A stretch of 34,289 nt of DNA, from NCBI GenBank assembly GCA_023402845.1, contig JAEYFP010000029.1, positions 1-34,289 of the forward strand, written 5' to 3'. The DNA is from Bacillota bacterium. GTDB lineage: Bacteria > Bacillota > Clostridia > Lachnospirales > Lachnospiraceae. The notes under the pieces are model-generated. The model saw only the letters and a program-made list of their open reading frames with translations. It did not search any database and had not been told where the DNA came from. Each line of letters starts with the position of its first letter. Position 1 is the stretch's first letter. Positions 24,320 through 31,031 of this stretch are shown one piece after another. The translations under genes were made by a program, and so were the position numbers.

Positions 24320-24721
24320 TTACGCTCTTAGAGGGCGTAACTCTCTGACATTGGCTGCATGATCTTCAACGTGCTCCTCTTCCTTTTCCTGAGGTTGCAC
24401 GTCGTTGAAACTCATCTGACCAGAAATCTGTTTTCCATATTCCCGGATTTCAACTTCTCCTGTATCCAGATCCCTGCCCATGTATAGCCCGGTTTCGATT
24501 GGCATTACAGGGGAGGTCTTGGTTATTACTGAAACTGTAATCTTTGCATCATCCCTCTGCTCATTCTGAGTAAATCCAATGGAAATGGTTATGCCTCTTT
24601 TGTTCTTGAAGCTTGTATTCGGGTCCTGCATATTCTGTATCACTTCATTCAACGCACGATTAAATTTTTCCTGAAGGACACCGCCAGCAAACAAATTCAA
24701 GTCCAGCTTTGCATTTTTCAT
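24320..24721 (-). CDS. Phage protein often annotated as replication terminator protein
   Basis: A 133-residue protein starting MKNAKLDLNLFAGGVLQEKF. The segments AGGVLQEKFNRALNEVIQNM and ITISIGFTQNEQRDDAKITV are typical of a family in clostridial prophages usually labelled replication terminator protein. That name has little experimental support. ATG 24721 has AAAGGAG eight bases upstream, favouring it over a start six codons earlier. The C-terminus is acidic and low-complexity (QEKEEEHVEDHAAN). It lies 19 bases before the DUF2303 gene. Confidence 0.7.
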   Translation of the reverse strand: MKNAKLDLNLFAGGVLQEKFNRALNEVIQNMQDPNTSFKNKRGITISIGFTQNEQRDDAKITVSVITKTSPVMPIETGLYMGRDLDTGEVEIREYGKQISGQMSFNDVQPQEKEEEHVEDHAANVRELRPLRA

Positions 24722-24752
24722 ATACAATTCTCCTTTCATAGTTTTTTTATTG

Positions 24753-24772
24753 AAACGCTTAAAGCGTTTTCA
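24753..24772. promoter_or_regulatory. Palindrome with a cre-like match upstream of the DUF2303 pair
   Basis: AAACGCTT and AAGCGTTT form perfect 8-bp arms around one base (24753-24769). On the minus strand the overlapping 24759-24772 reads TGAAAACGCTTTAA. This matches 13 of 14 positions of the catabolite response element consensus TGWAARCGYTWNCW. It lies 32 bases upstream of the ATG at 24721. Either a phage operator or a host CcpA site is possible. Confidence 0.45.
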
Positions 24773-24796
24773 AACGGTAGAAATGTTTAGGCTTAA

Positions 24797-25075
24797 CTAC
24801 ATGCATGAAACGATATCCGATATTTTTTTATAATTTTCATCTCCAATCCCCGGAACCTCATGGATAATCCCTAAAAGCCTTTGTTTTGCCTCTTCGTTGG
24901 TGAAGATAGCGGAATTCGGCAATTTATTCTTGTCTATGCCGTTCTGATAGCCTTGATCATATATCTCTTGAAATGCATCTACCAACTGTTCATCCGTCTT
25001 TTTTCTCAACTTGACAGCCAATGCATGTACTGCCTGCTGATTTTCATCTAATCTGCATTTTCTCATTTTTCCCAT
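24797..25075 (-). CDS. Small helical protein in replication block, unknown
   Basis: A 92-residue, mostly helical protein (MGKMRKCRLDENQQAVHALA, RKKTDEQLVDAFQEIYDQGY). A segment near 62-86 (EAKQRLLGIIHEVPGIGDEN) has a VPGIG turn like helix-hairpin-helix DNA-binding motifs. ATG 25075 lies 13 bases after AAGGGGG, a long gap, so ATG 25066 (MRKCRL) is an alternative. It immediately follows the replisome organizer gene. Its ribosome binding site is the possible pairing target of the plus-strand small RNA. Confidence 0.6.
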   Translation of the reverse strand: MGKMRKCRLDENQQAVHALAVKLRKKTDEQLVDAFQEIYDQGYQNGIDKNKLPNSAIFTNEEAKQRLLGIIHEVPGIGDENYKKISDIVSCM

Positions 25076-25096
25076 GGATGTTTTAACACCCCCTTT

Positions 25097-25960
25097 CTAC
25101 ATTCCTTTATTATTCAACTTGCGCTCCAGGTCTGCATAGTACTCGGCGCTATATGTACGTTGAGGAAATTGATTGAATTTATTCTGACTTAACTGAGGCT
25201 GTTTACTTTCCCCAGGAACATAATTCCCGTCAAGGTAATCAATATATCCGCTATTAAAAAATGTTGACCCGTTTTGCTGCTTTCTCCATGTCTCTTTGTC
25301 AAGCTCCTCTTTATATCTCCTGATGGCTTCTGACATTTTGGGATACCCAATCTCAAATATCTTCTTTTTTGTGGCATCGGATATTTGTCCTTTGCCTTTT
25401 TTATTTGGATATAGGCTCCACAGCATTTCAAAGTGATTTTCAATGTCTTTTTTGCTGACAGTGCAATTCTTTTGCACAATGTTTTTATTATTTATATCTT
25501 TATCTTTCTCTATCTCTTTCTCTTTCTCTGTGTTACTTGAGATTACACCAGTGTTACATCCTGTTACTTCATCGTTACATTGTAACAATGCTTTAGATTT
25601 ATTTTCCCGGTAACGCCTTACTCTTTCGGCACTTTCGCTTTCCGAACCAATTAACCCCAATACGCATGGAAGCACATATTCATCTTCAATTGAGCTCTCG
25701 ATAAGGTTCATTTTTTCAAGATAACTAACCGTTACCTGGACATTTTCCGGATCTTCGTCAATCACAAGAGCAAGCTCCTCTTCAAAACACCCTTCCACAC
25801 CTTCGTAGTACAATCTTCCTTCGGTTTTTATGCTCAAAAGCTGCATTTTGAGATAGATGATCACATACGTGTCACCACCGGCTATCCGACGTAATTTTTT
25901 GATCACTTTATCATCAAAAAAATCTTCGTTCAGCTTGAGCCAATAATATTTTTTTGCCAT
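25097..25960 (-). CDS. Phage replisome organizer (replication initiation protein)
   Basis: A 287-residue replication initiator. Residues 1-115 match the Rep_Org_N winged-helix domain (MAKKYYWLKLNEDFFDDKVI, YVIIYLKMQLLSIKTEGRLY, LIESSIEDEYVLP). A low-complexity linker (SESESAERVRRY, then NTEKEKEIEKDKD) follows, encoded by the repeats listed at 25532-25586. Residues ~170-255 form a DnaD-like C-terminal region (ENHFEMLWSLYPNKKGKGQI, GSTFFNSGYIDYLDGNYVPG). Such proteins bind iterons inside their own gene and load the host helicase. ATG 25960 follows GGTGG by five bases and is preferred to the GTG three codons earlier. No separate helicase loader is seen. Confidence 0.85.
   Translation of the reverse strand: MAKKYYWLKLNEDFFDDKVIKKLRRIAGGDTYVIIYLKMQLLSIKTEGRLYYEGVEGCFEEELALVIDEDPENVQVTVSYLEKMNLIESSIEDEYVLPCVLGLIGSESESAERVRRYRENKSKALLQCNDEVTGCNTGVISSNTEKEKEIEKDKDINNKNIVQKNCTVSKKDIENHFEMLWSLYPNKKGKGQISDATKKKIFEIGYPKMSEAIRRYKEELDKETWRKQQNGSTFFNSGYIDYLDGNYVPGESKQPQLSQNKFNQFPQRTYSAEYYADLERKLNNKGM
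25532..25586. other. Candidate replication origin: phased GTTAC iterons
   Basis: GTTAC or ATTAC begins at 25532, 25542, 25553, 25563 and 25574, so spacing alternates 10, 11, 10, 11 bases, exactly the helical repeat. The last copy forms the palindrome GTTACATTGTAAC (25574-25586). A pyrimidine-rich, AT-rich tract just to the left (~25490-25530) could be the unwinding element. The iterons lie inside the replisome organizer gene, the usual place in phages of this type. Confidence 0.65.
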
Positions 25961-25981
25961 ATCTACCACCCATTCTTCGCT

Positions 25982-27028
25982 TTAAAGATATTTGCTCATT
26001 TTATCCCTGATCGAGGTCCCTTTTGATGGATTACTATCCATTTCCTTGGCAGGAGAAACATAGTCAGCAAGAAAATTAATATCGTTCTTCATTTTTTGCT
26101 GTGCTGGAGTACTAAGGTTTTTCACTATGACCTCTTTGTTGTCCATAACCTTCTTGCGGATGATATCCAGCCTGTTCTGTGGATAATTCAGCCCTGCCAA
26201 CAGGCATATTGTTGATGTTTCGGTGTATGTACGGAAACTATCAATCGGAGTTCCAACCGCTTTTTCGAGGGCCGTAACATCAAGGTTATCCGGACCAGAT
26301 AAGGCAATGTATTTTATAACCCTATCATTCTCGATGGGAGCAAAAATATTTTTGCTGAATGATGTAATCAGTGCTGAATCTGATCCTTTCCCCTCGCTTA
26401 GGGATGAGATCATAGCCATTCCATGACTTTTCAATGCCTCTGTTATTTCGGCTTTATCAATGTTTCCTTTCACGGATTTATACTTATCCGGAATATCAAG
26501 AAATCTGGTAAACATATTCACAAAAATTGAGTTAAGCTTTAGTTTGTCAACATTTTTTTCATTGTCCAAAATAAAGCAGCTGCCCATTCCACGTATCTCC
26601 GTTAACTCACAAAAGCATTCATAAGCATTTATATGCGATTTTAAGCTTTCTGCTTGTCCTGGCAGGACGGTTATAGCCCCGACCGTCTTGTTATCATCAC
26701 ACAGCAAATCAATCAACATTGGTCCAACACCGGAACCAGTTCCGCCACCGCTGGAAAATATGACAAATAGCATATCCTTATTGATTTTCTCTGCAATCTC
26801 TTTGCTCAGGCTATCATAATTCTCCACAATCAGTTTTTTAGCCTTGCTCCGGTCTTTATTGCAACCTTCCCCTCCTGGAATATGATAACGGTACTTAGCA
26901 TTACGCAATGTATCCAGATCCTCTTGAGCTGTATTGACAAATAAAACGTTATAACCCTTTTCCTCCAGGAGCATTCCGATATTGCCCCCGGCTTGTCCAA
27001 TTGCAATGAAGCCGATTTTATTCTTCAT
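25982..27028 (-). CDS. tubZ: Tubulin/FtsZ-like GTPase, TubZ-like partition protein
   Basis: A 348-residue tubulin-fold GTPase. Visible motifs are the T1 loop GQAGGNIG (11-18), the tubulin signature FSSGGGTGSGVG (91-102), an AIT/VLPG stretch (118-124), and a T7-like loop NLDVTALEKA (248-257) that would complete the partner's active site. The C-terminus is short and basic (GTSIRDKMSKYL). It lacks the FtsZ C-terminal peptide. The size is nearer to compact clostridial phage TubZ than to the longer Bacillus plasmid TubZ. The gene overlaps the winged-helix gene by 11 bases, with GGAGG nine bases before ATG 27028. With that gene and the tandem repeats upstream it forms a TubZ-TubR-tubC type III partition arrangement. 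A PhuZ-type spindle role in lytic growth is the main alternative. Confidence 0.8.
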   Translation of the reverse strand: MKNKIGFIAIGQAGGNIGMLLEEKGYNVLFVNTAQEDLDTLRNAKYRYHIPGGEGCNKDRSKAKKLIVENYDSLSKEIAEKINKDMLFVIFSSGGGTGSGVGPMLIDLLCDDNKTVGAITVLPGQAESLKSHINAYECFCELTEIRGMGSCFILDNEKNVDKLKLNSIFVNMFTRFLDIPDKYKSVKGNIDKAEITEALKSHGMAMISSLSEGKGSDSALITSFSKNIFAPIENDRVIKYIALSGPDNLDVTALEKAVGTPIDSFRTYTETSTICLLAGLNYPQNRLDIIRKKVMDNKEVIVKNLSTPAQQKMKNDINFLADYVSPAKEMDSNPSKGTSIRDKMSKYL

Positions 27029-27275
27029 CTTCTTTTTCCTCCAATATTTTTGATATTCCTGATTTTGTAATGTAAAACGTTAATGCCCTTCCTTCTTTGG
27101 CTCCAATACCAACCAACCCATAGGAGTTTAATGATCGGAGTATCTTGTAAAACGTATTCTCTTTGTAGTTCAGATTTTCAGTATTTAGAATATCCTTAAC
27201 CGTCATACCGCTCATTTTTCCTACGGCATTATTTGCAAACAGTATTGACAAAACCAGAAATGTAGTTTTATCCAA
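27018..27275 (-). CDS. tubR: Winged-helix protein, candidate TubR
   Basis: An 85-residue winged-helix DNA-binding protein (MDKTTFLVLSILFANNAVGK, MTVKDILNTENLNYKENTFY, ILRSLNSYGLVGIGAKEGRA, TFYITKSGISKIL). The fold resembles PadR/ArsR-type wings, and TubR proteins are small winged-helix dimers of similar size. The start is probably TTG 27275 with GGGAG seven bases upstream. An earlier TTG at 27299 would lie inside the repeat array. It is directly upstream of, and overlapping, the tubulin-like gene, and directly downstream of eight decamer repeats. That places it as the centromere-binding adaptor and autorepressor. The TubR call rests on context, not on sequence identity. Confidence 0.65.
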   Translation of the reverse strand: MDKTTFLVLSILFANNAVGKMSGMTVKDILNTENLNYKENTFYKILRSLNSYGLVGIGAKEGRALTFYITKSGISKILEEKEDEE

Positions 27276-27290
27276 TTGATCACTCCCAAC

Positions 27291-27370
27291 TCTGACCAAG
27301 TCTGATTTAGTCTGATTAACTCTGACTATCTCGGATTAACTCTGACTAAGTCTGATTAACTTTGATTATA
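27291..27370. repeat. Eight tandem 10-bp repeats, candidate tubC centromere
   Basis: Eight direct repeats with period exactly 10 bases start at 27291, 27301, 27311, 27321, 27331, 27341, 27351 and 27361. Examples are TCTGACCAAG, TCTGATTAAC (twice) and TCTGACTAAG; the consensus is TCTGAYTAAS. They lie immediately upstream of the ribosome binding site of the winged-helix gene. This is where the centromere and operator of type III partition operons are found. Phasing near one helical turn would place all sites on one DNA face. Confidence 0.8.
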
Positions 27371-27608
27371 TTCCAAGCAAATAATCCACCTGAAAATCAA
27401 TCATTTCTTTGTGTAAATGCAAAAATTCAGTAAATGCTTTTTCTTTGTCATAAGAATAATTGATCATGAAGTAATCTGTATTGAGTTGCCCTTCTATCTT
27501 ATAAAAAATCTCCCCGAAGCTATCCCGTTCTGGAAAAAGGGTAATTTTTTTACATGGTTTTTCTTCTCCTGTCCATGTCCTTACTGTATAGACATTATTT
27601 GCAATCAT
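27366..27608 (-). CDS. Small protein upstream of the partition cassette, unknown
   Basis: An 80-residue protein (MIANNVYTVRTWTGEEKPCK, KITLFPERDSFGEIFYKIEG, FTEFLHLHKEMIDFQVDYLL). It looks like one beta sheet followed by a helix. ATG 27608 has AGAGG eight bases upstream; an in-frame GTG/ATG pair three codons earlier is less likely. Its stop overlaps the last tandem repeat, so it and the partition genes may be one transcript. Family not recognised. Confidence 0.55.
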   Translation of the reverse strand: MIANNVYTVRTWTGEEKPCKKITLFPERDSFGEIFYKIEGQLNTDYFMINYSYDKEKAFTEFLHLHKEMIDFQVDYLLGI

Positions 27609-27680
27609 ATACATCACCTCTTGAACTGCCTATTAATATCTGCTAAAATATAAGCAGGATTATTTTAATAAGTATTTTAG

Positions 27681-27724
27681 AAAAGGTTGTATCTGAGTTT
27701 GGCCGCTTGATACAATCTTTTTTT
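27681..27724. terminator. Bidirectional terminator after the methyltransferase gene
   Basis: A 9-bp stem (GGTTGTATC at 27685-27693 with GATACAATC at 27709-27717, one mismatch/G-U) has Ts on both sides: TTTTC after it on the minus strand and seven Ts on the plus strand. On the minus strand it ends the methyltransferase transcript. It separates it from the partition operon. Confidence 0.75.
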
Positions 27725-29588
27725 ATGCGAATCTTAATTGTGGGCCTGTTTGATCAATCATCATGTTAGGCATCCGCTCGCCTACTTTCAAATAAGGACA
27801 AGCTGCCAGACAAAGCTTCTCTGCCATGATGGGCACCACGCTGTTTCCAATACGTGCCACTTGCTCACTTTTCGGGTAGGGCTTGCCATTCTCCATTTTA
27901 AAATCAATGATGTAGTCTTTCGGGAAGCCCTGTCCCAATTTCAATTCTTCTGGCTCCAGCATCCTCAGGAAAATGTCAAGGATCGCATATTCATTTCCGA
28001 GGATGGTTATCAACGCAAACCGATCTTTTGTTACCACCGTGTGAAGGGGGCTGTTCACGGATTGTCCTAAGCCGCATCCGTAATACTCCATGATAAATTC
28101 CGATACCCATGTGCATTTTTGCGCTGTCTCTTCGTCAACTCCGCTTGCTATGAGCTGCTTATAATCGACTGCCATAACCGATACCTGACCAAAATGACCA
28201 GGGCTTGTGGTTATGGTGTGAATCGGCTCAAATAACGATTGGCCTCTTCCTGATTTGTAGAACTTCGTGAGAAATGCGGCTACCAATGCATACCTTGGAG
28301 AGGTATCAATTGTCATAATTGGCTCGTCAACCATTTGCCCTCTGACCTCATTTTTAGCAGTTTCAGAATGGTATTGAATAAGTATGGGAGATAATAAGCA
28401 GTGTTCGTTCTTCGTTACCACCGTTGACATTGGCTGTTCAACTGAACGGTTCCGATCCTCTGAGAATCCAGTTTGCCCGATCTGCATTATGTAAGGCGAA
28501 CACAAGTAATGCTTGCCACTTGTTACTATGGTTCCCATAGGCCCATTGACGTCATTTACCCTTGGAGCCTGTCCGTTCCGCTCGCCATAACCAATAGGTA
28601 CCATATATGGGGAGCAAATATAATGTCCGTTTACCGATGTAACTGTACTTAGCGGACCCGTGATGTCCTCTGGCTTATTGTCAAATTTGTAATGTACCCC
28701 GAATGGGGTTACTACAGGGCTAACGACTCCATATCCATGCTTTTGCGTAATCGTGGGTATTGGCTCATTAATGCTCTGTCCTCGGAAGTTATCTCCTCCA
28801 TGATTGACTTGGACAATGAACGGCTCCGGGCAATTGAACACAAACTTGTCCATTCCCCTTGCAATTCGGTTCATGGTTTTATCGGCCAGCGGCTTCTTTC
28901 GCCCAAAGATACTTTTCCCAATGTTCGTAAAGTCGATATGCTGTGCAATCGGCTCCCACTTTTTCAGACCGTCTGTACCGCTTTTATTATGAGTGGGTTC
29001 CGGCCACGTGATTTCTTTATCATCGCACCTAAACTGCGCATACCAACGCTTTCTTGTCGTAGGAGCTCCGTAATTTGCCGCCACTAGCTCCCGGCTGTCA
29101 AATCGATATCCGAGGTTTGTCATGAGGCGAATAAACTTCTGATAGTACTCACCCTTACGATCCTTGATTGGCTTATTATTTTCATCAAGCGGTCCCCAAT
29201 CTTGTATCTCTGCCACATTTTCCATCATAATGACTTCCGGAAGGTATCCGGTAACCTCCAATATCTGCTTGCACAAGCGATAGATCGACATGGGAAGGAT
29301 ACGGAGCCCTCTTTTGATTGGCTTATCTCCCTTAGCCCTCGAATGGCTTGTACAATCAGGGGAAGCCCATAGCAATTTAACCCTCTGTCCCCATTTTAGA
29401 TATTTTCTTAAGTTAACCTTGAGTATGTCCTCTGTCAGATGCAATGTGTCTGGATGATTCACCTTGTGCATTGCTATGGCATTAGGATCGTGGTTGATAG
29501 CAATATTAATAAACCTACCGAATGCCTTTTCCATTCCTACGCTTGCCCCGCCGCCGCCGGCGAAAGCATCAATTATTACATCCTGCAT
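27723..29588 (-). CDS. DNA cytosine-5 methyltransferase with seven internal repeats
   Basis: A 621-residue C5 cytosine methyltransferase. Motif I (DAFAGGGGASVGME, 7-20) binds SAM. Motif IV is ASPDCTSHSRAKG (75-87) with Cys79 as nucleophile but Asp in place of the usual Pro before it. Motif VI is MENVAEI (122-128), motif VIII lies near TTRKRW (177-182), and motif X is ARIGNSVVPIMAE (578-590). Between motifs VIII and X, residues ~275-530 contain seven repeats of P-x-x-T-(I/V) segments about 36 residues apart, for example GPLSTVTSVNGHY and EPIHTITTSPGHF. They probably form the target-recognition region. No partner restriction gene is nearby, so protection from host restriction or gene control is likely. 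ATG 29588 has GGAGG five bases upstream. Confidence 0.88.
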   Translation of the reverse strand: MQDVIIDAFAGGGGASVGMEKAFGRFINIAINHDPNAIAMHKVNHPDTLHLTEDILKVNLRKYLKWGQRVKLLWASPDCTSHSRAKGDKPIKRGLRILPMSIYRLCKQILEVTGYLPEVIMMENVAEIQDWGPLDENNKPIKDRKGEYYQKFIRLMTNLGYRFDSRELVAANYGAPTTRKRWYAQFRCDDKEITWPEPTHNKSGTDGLKKWEPIAQHIDFTNIGKSIFGRKKPLADKTMNRIARGMDKFVFNCPEPFIVQVNHGGDNFRGQSINEPIPTITQKHGYGVVSPVVTPFGVHYKFDNKPEDITGPLSTVTSVNGHYICSPYMVPIGYGERNGQAPRVNDVNGPMGTIVTSGKHYLCSPYIMQIGQTGFSEDRNRSVEQPMSTVVTKNEHCLLSPILIQYHSETAKNEVRGQMVDEPIMTIDTSPRYALVAAFLTKFYKSGRGQSLFEPIHTITTSPGHFGQVSVMAVDYKQLIASGVDEETAQKCTWVSEFIMEYYGCGLGQSVNSPLHTVVTKDRFALITILGNEYAILDIFLRMLEPEELKLGQGFPKDYIIDFKMENGKPYPKSEQVARIGNSVVPIMAEKLCLAACPYLKVGERMPNMMIDQTGPQLRFA

Positions 29589-29590
29589 TA

Positions 29591-29878
29591 TTACCTCCGC
29601 TTATGTTTGTAAAAACAAACAAATCCGTCATTTGAAACGACAATATTCTTATTGAGTTCCAGCCACATATCGCCATCAACTTCATATTCTCTGATAATCC
29701 TAAAGCCCAAATATTTAAGATATTTCTTTAATTCTGAAAAATCTGCTATATAGAATTTAAGCTCTTCGATAAAATTACCCATGGCACCATTGGCTTGCTG
29801 CGTTTTTGCAACATATTCTATCTTCGCTCGCAGCATAGCATTAATTAAGCCCTCTTCGTACCCAATTTCATACTTCAT
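29591..29878 (-). CDS. Small protein upstream of the methyltransferase, unknown
   Basis: A 95-residue protein starting MKYEIGYEEGLINAMLRAKI. It has a long N-terminal helix (LRAKIEYVAKTQQANGAMGN, IEELKFYIADFSELKKYLKY) and a C-terminal beta part (GDMWLELNKNIVVSNDGFVC). ATG 29878 has AGGAG nine bases upstream, preferred to an in-frame start 26 codons earlier. It ends two bases before the methyltransferase ATG, so the two are co-translated. Function unknown. Confidence 0.6.
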   Translation of the reverse strand: MKYEIGYEEGLINAMLRAKIEYVAKTQQANGAMGNFIEELKFYIADFSELKKYLKYLGFRIIREYEVDGDMWLELNKNIVVSNDGFVCFYKHKRR

Positions 29879-29914
29879 ACATAAATCTCCTATATGGTGT
29901 TTTTTCCTATAAAA

Positions 29915-29923
29915 TGATACAAT
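29915..29923 (+). promoter_or_regulatory. Extended -10 promoter for the 73-residue plus-strand gene
   Basis: TGATACAAT is an extended -10 element (TG-N-TACAAT). The -35 region at 17 bases (TGGTGT) is weak, which is acceptable with an extended -10. A short hairpin, GGCTA with TAGCC, lies in the leader at 29933-29948, before ATG 29974. Confidence 0.45.
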
Positions 29924-29973
29924 CTCCTTATAGGCTATTACAGTAGCCAAATACATAAGAAAGGAGTATTTTT

Positions 29974-30195
29974 ATGTTGCTGATCAAATGCTCTTGCGGT
30001 TGCCATTCAACGCTGCATAACGACTTTTTTACAAAGGATAATGCTTACAGGTGCCCTAATTGTAAAAATAGGTTAAATGTTAAGCCTTGGACTGAAATAT
30101 CTGAGGTTAATAAAGTATCAGCCGAAGATGGTTTTCAATTATTTTCAATTCCTGACAGCTCAACCATTGATTTCAATTTCAACATTAATCAGTAA
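29974..30195 (+). CDS. Small zinc-ribbon protein on the opposite strand
   Basis: A 73-residue protein starting MLLIKCSCGCHSTLHNDFFT. Cysteines in CSCGC and later CPNCK form a zinc ribbon, followed by a hydrophilic tail. ATG 29974 has AAAGGAG seven bases upstream, and a strong terminator follows at 30205. It therefore forms a complete rightward unit inside the leftward operon. A regulatory or DNA/RNA-binding role fits the zinc ribbon. Family not recognised. Confidence 0.7.
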   Translation: MLLIKCSCGCHSTLHNDFFTKDNAYRCPNCKNRLNVKPWTEISEVNKVSAEDGFQLFSIPDSSTIDFNFNINQ

Positions 30196-30204
30196 CTCGC
30201 CATT

Positions 30205-30227
30205 GGCTACTCATTGAGTAGCCTTTT
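30205..30227 (+). terminator. Terminator of the 73-residue gene
   Basis: A perfect 8-bp stem, GGCTACTC and GAGTAGCC, with a 3-base loop is followed by TTTT on the plus strand. It overlaps the 3' end of the convergent 57-residue gene. Confidence 0.75.
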
Positions 30228-30384
30228 CCATCGATAATTCTACATTGAGATTATGTGTTACCAGTTCAATTTCAGCTATATTTTTTTCAAACTCTGATAA
30301 TATCTCCTGCTGCTTTTTTAAAAGGTCCTTAAGCTTATCCATGCCATCTAACTTTATTGAGGTATTAATTCGATAATTTAACAT
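30211..30384 (-). CDS. Small coiled-coil protein (57 residues), unknown
   Basis: An open frame of 57 residues that begins MLNYRINTSIKLDGMDKLKD and continues as a single helix (LLKKQQEILSEFEKNIAEIE) with heptad-like hydrophobics. ATG 30384 has AAAGGA eight bases upstream. Short coiled-coil proteins with this N-LDGMD-L start are common in the early region of Firmicutes phages. Its stop lies inside the terminator of the convergent 73-residue gene. Function unknown. Confidence 0.6.
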   Translation of the reverse strand: MLNYRINTSIKLDGMDKLKDLLKKQQEILSEFEKNIAEIELVTHNLNVELSMEKATQ

Positions 30385-30420
30385 ATCCTCTATCCTTTCT
30401 GCCTCTTAGGCGGTTACGAA

Positions 30421-30657
30421 TTACATAATGATCGCTTTTTCTTCATCACTCAGCTTAATTACAGCTCCCAGTTTTCTGAGCTCTGCCAAAGTAAAAGTTT
30501 CGGGACGCTTTCGTTTGTTTTGAAATGTGCGCTTAGTGCATCTGAGCTTTGTAGCAATCTGTTCTTCACTCAGATTGTACAACGCCATATTTTTAGCAAT
30601 AAATGCTCTGGTAAATCTGTCTTTTATCTGCTCATCGGATTCCTTTAGTTTTGGCAC
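30421..30657 (-). CDS. Small helix-turn-helix protein
   Basis: A 78-residue DNA-binding protein with a Cro/C1-like helix-turn-helix (LSEEQIATKLRCTKRTFQNK then RKRPETFTLAELRKLGAVIK). It lacks a dimerisation or cleavage domain. The start is GTG 30657 with AGGAGG nine bases upstream. It lies in the leftward early operon, downstream of the Cro-like gene. An early-gene regulator or excisionase-like function is possible. Confidence 0.7.
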   Translation of the reverse strand: MPKLKESDEQIKDRFTRAFIAKNMALYNLSEEQIATKLRCTKRTFQNKRKRPETFTLAELRKLGAVIKLSDEEKAIIM

Positions 30658-30691
30658 CAGCTATCACCTCCTATCCTACTCTGACTTGTCA

Positions 30692-30720
30692 TTGCATGTT
30701 TCTTCCTTATTCCTTATAAT
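30692..30720 (+). promoter_or_regulatory. Promoter for the 86-residue plus-strand gene
   Basis: TTGCAT at 30692 and a perfect TATAAT at 30715 are 17 bases apart. The leader contains a short imperfect hairpin (GGCC/GGCC within 30724-30749) and AAAAGGAG before ATG 30770. Confidence 0.65.
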
Positions 30721-30769
30721 GTAAGTACCGGCCCCGTCAGGCCAAGTACAAACAAAAGGAGATTTCTTA

Positions 30770-31030
30770 ATGCAAAGTGCAAAAATTACTTTTTCAGATG
30801 GTAGCACAATGACTGTAAGTGCCACGGATTGTCTAATACCAATCGTAAAATATGATCACAACGGTGAAACACTCACATCACAAGATAAGGTGTATGAAAT
30901 ATGGTATCATGTACATGACGGACTTATCCCATCACTCACCGAACTGCTATGTAAATGTGAATTTTTTAAACAAATTGACGGATCAAAGGTATACAAAACG
31001 TCTTCCGTTGTAAGCGTTGAGAACCTATGA
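30770..31030 (+). CDS. Unknown 86-residue protein on the opposite strand
   Basis: A small protein (MQSAKITFSDGSTMTVSATD, GETLTSQDKVYEIWYHVHDG, FFKQIDGSKVYKTSSVVSVE) with a beta-rich pattern. AAAAGGAG lies seven bases before ATG 30770, a good promoter lies upstream and a terminator follows at once. It is a complete rightward unit facing the leftward early operon, another moron-like gene. Family not recognised. Confidence 0.7.
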   Translation: MQSAKITFSDGSTMTVSATDCLIPIVKYDHNGETLTSQDKVYEIWYHVHDGLIPSLTELLCKCEFFKQIDGSKVYKTSSVVSVENL

Positions 31031-31031
31031 A

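Noticed and set aside
25982..27028. Host FtsZ copy
   Set aside because: It lacks the FtsZ C-terminal peptide, sits beside a small winged-helix gene and tandem repeats, and is embedded in phage replication genes.
27291..27370. CRISPR array
   Set aside because: Units are 10 bases with no unique spacers between them; this is a tandem binding-site array.
28692..29087. A 131-codon plus-strand frame antisense to the methyltransferase
   Set aside because: The methyltransferase has all conserved motifs on the other strand; the shadow has none.
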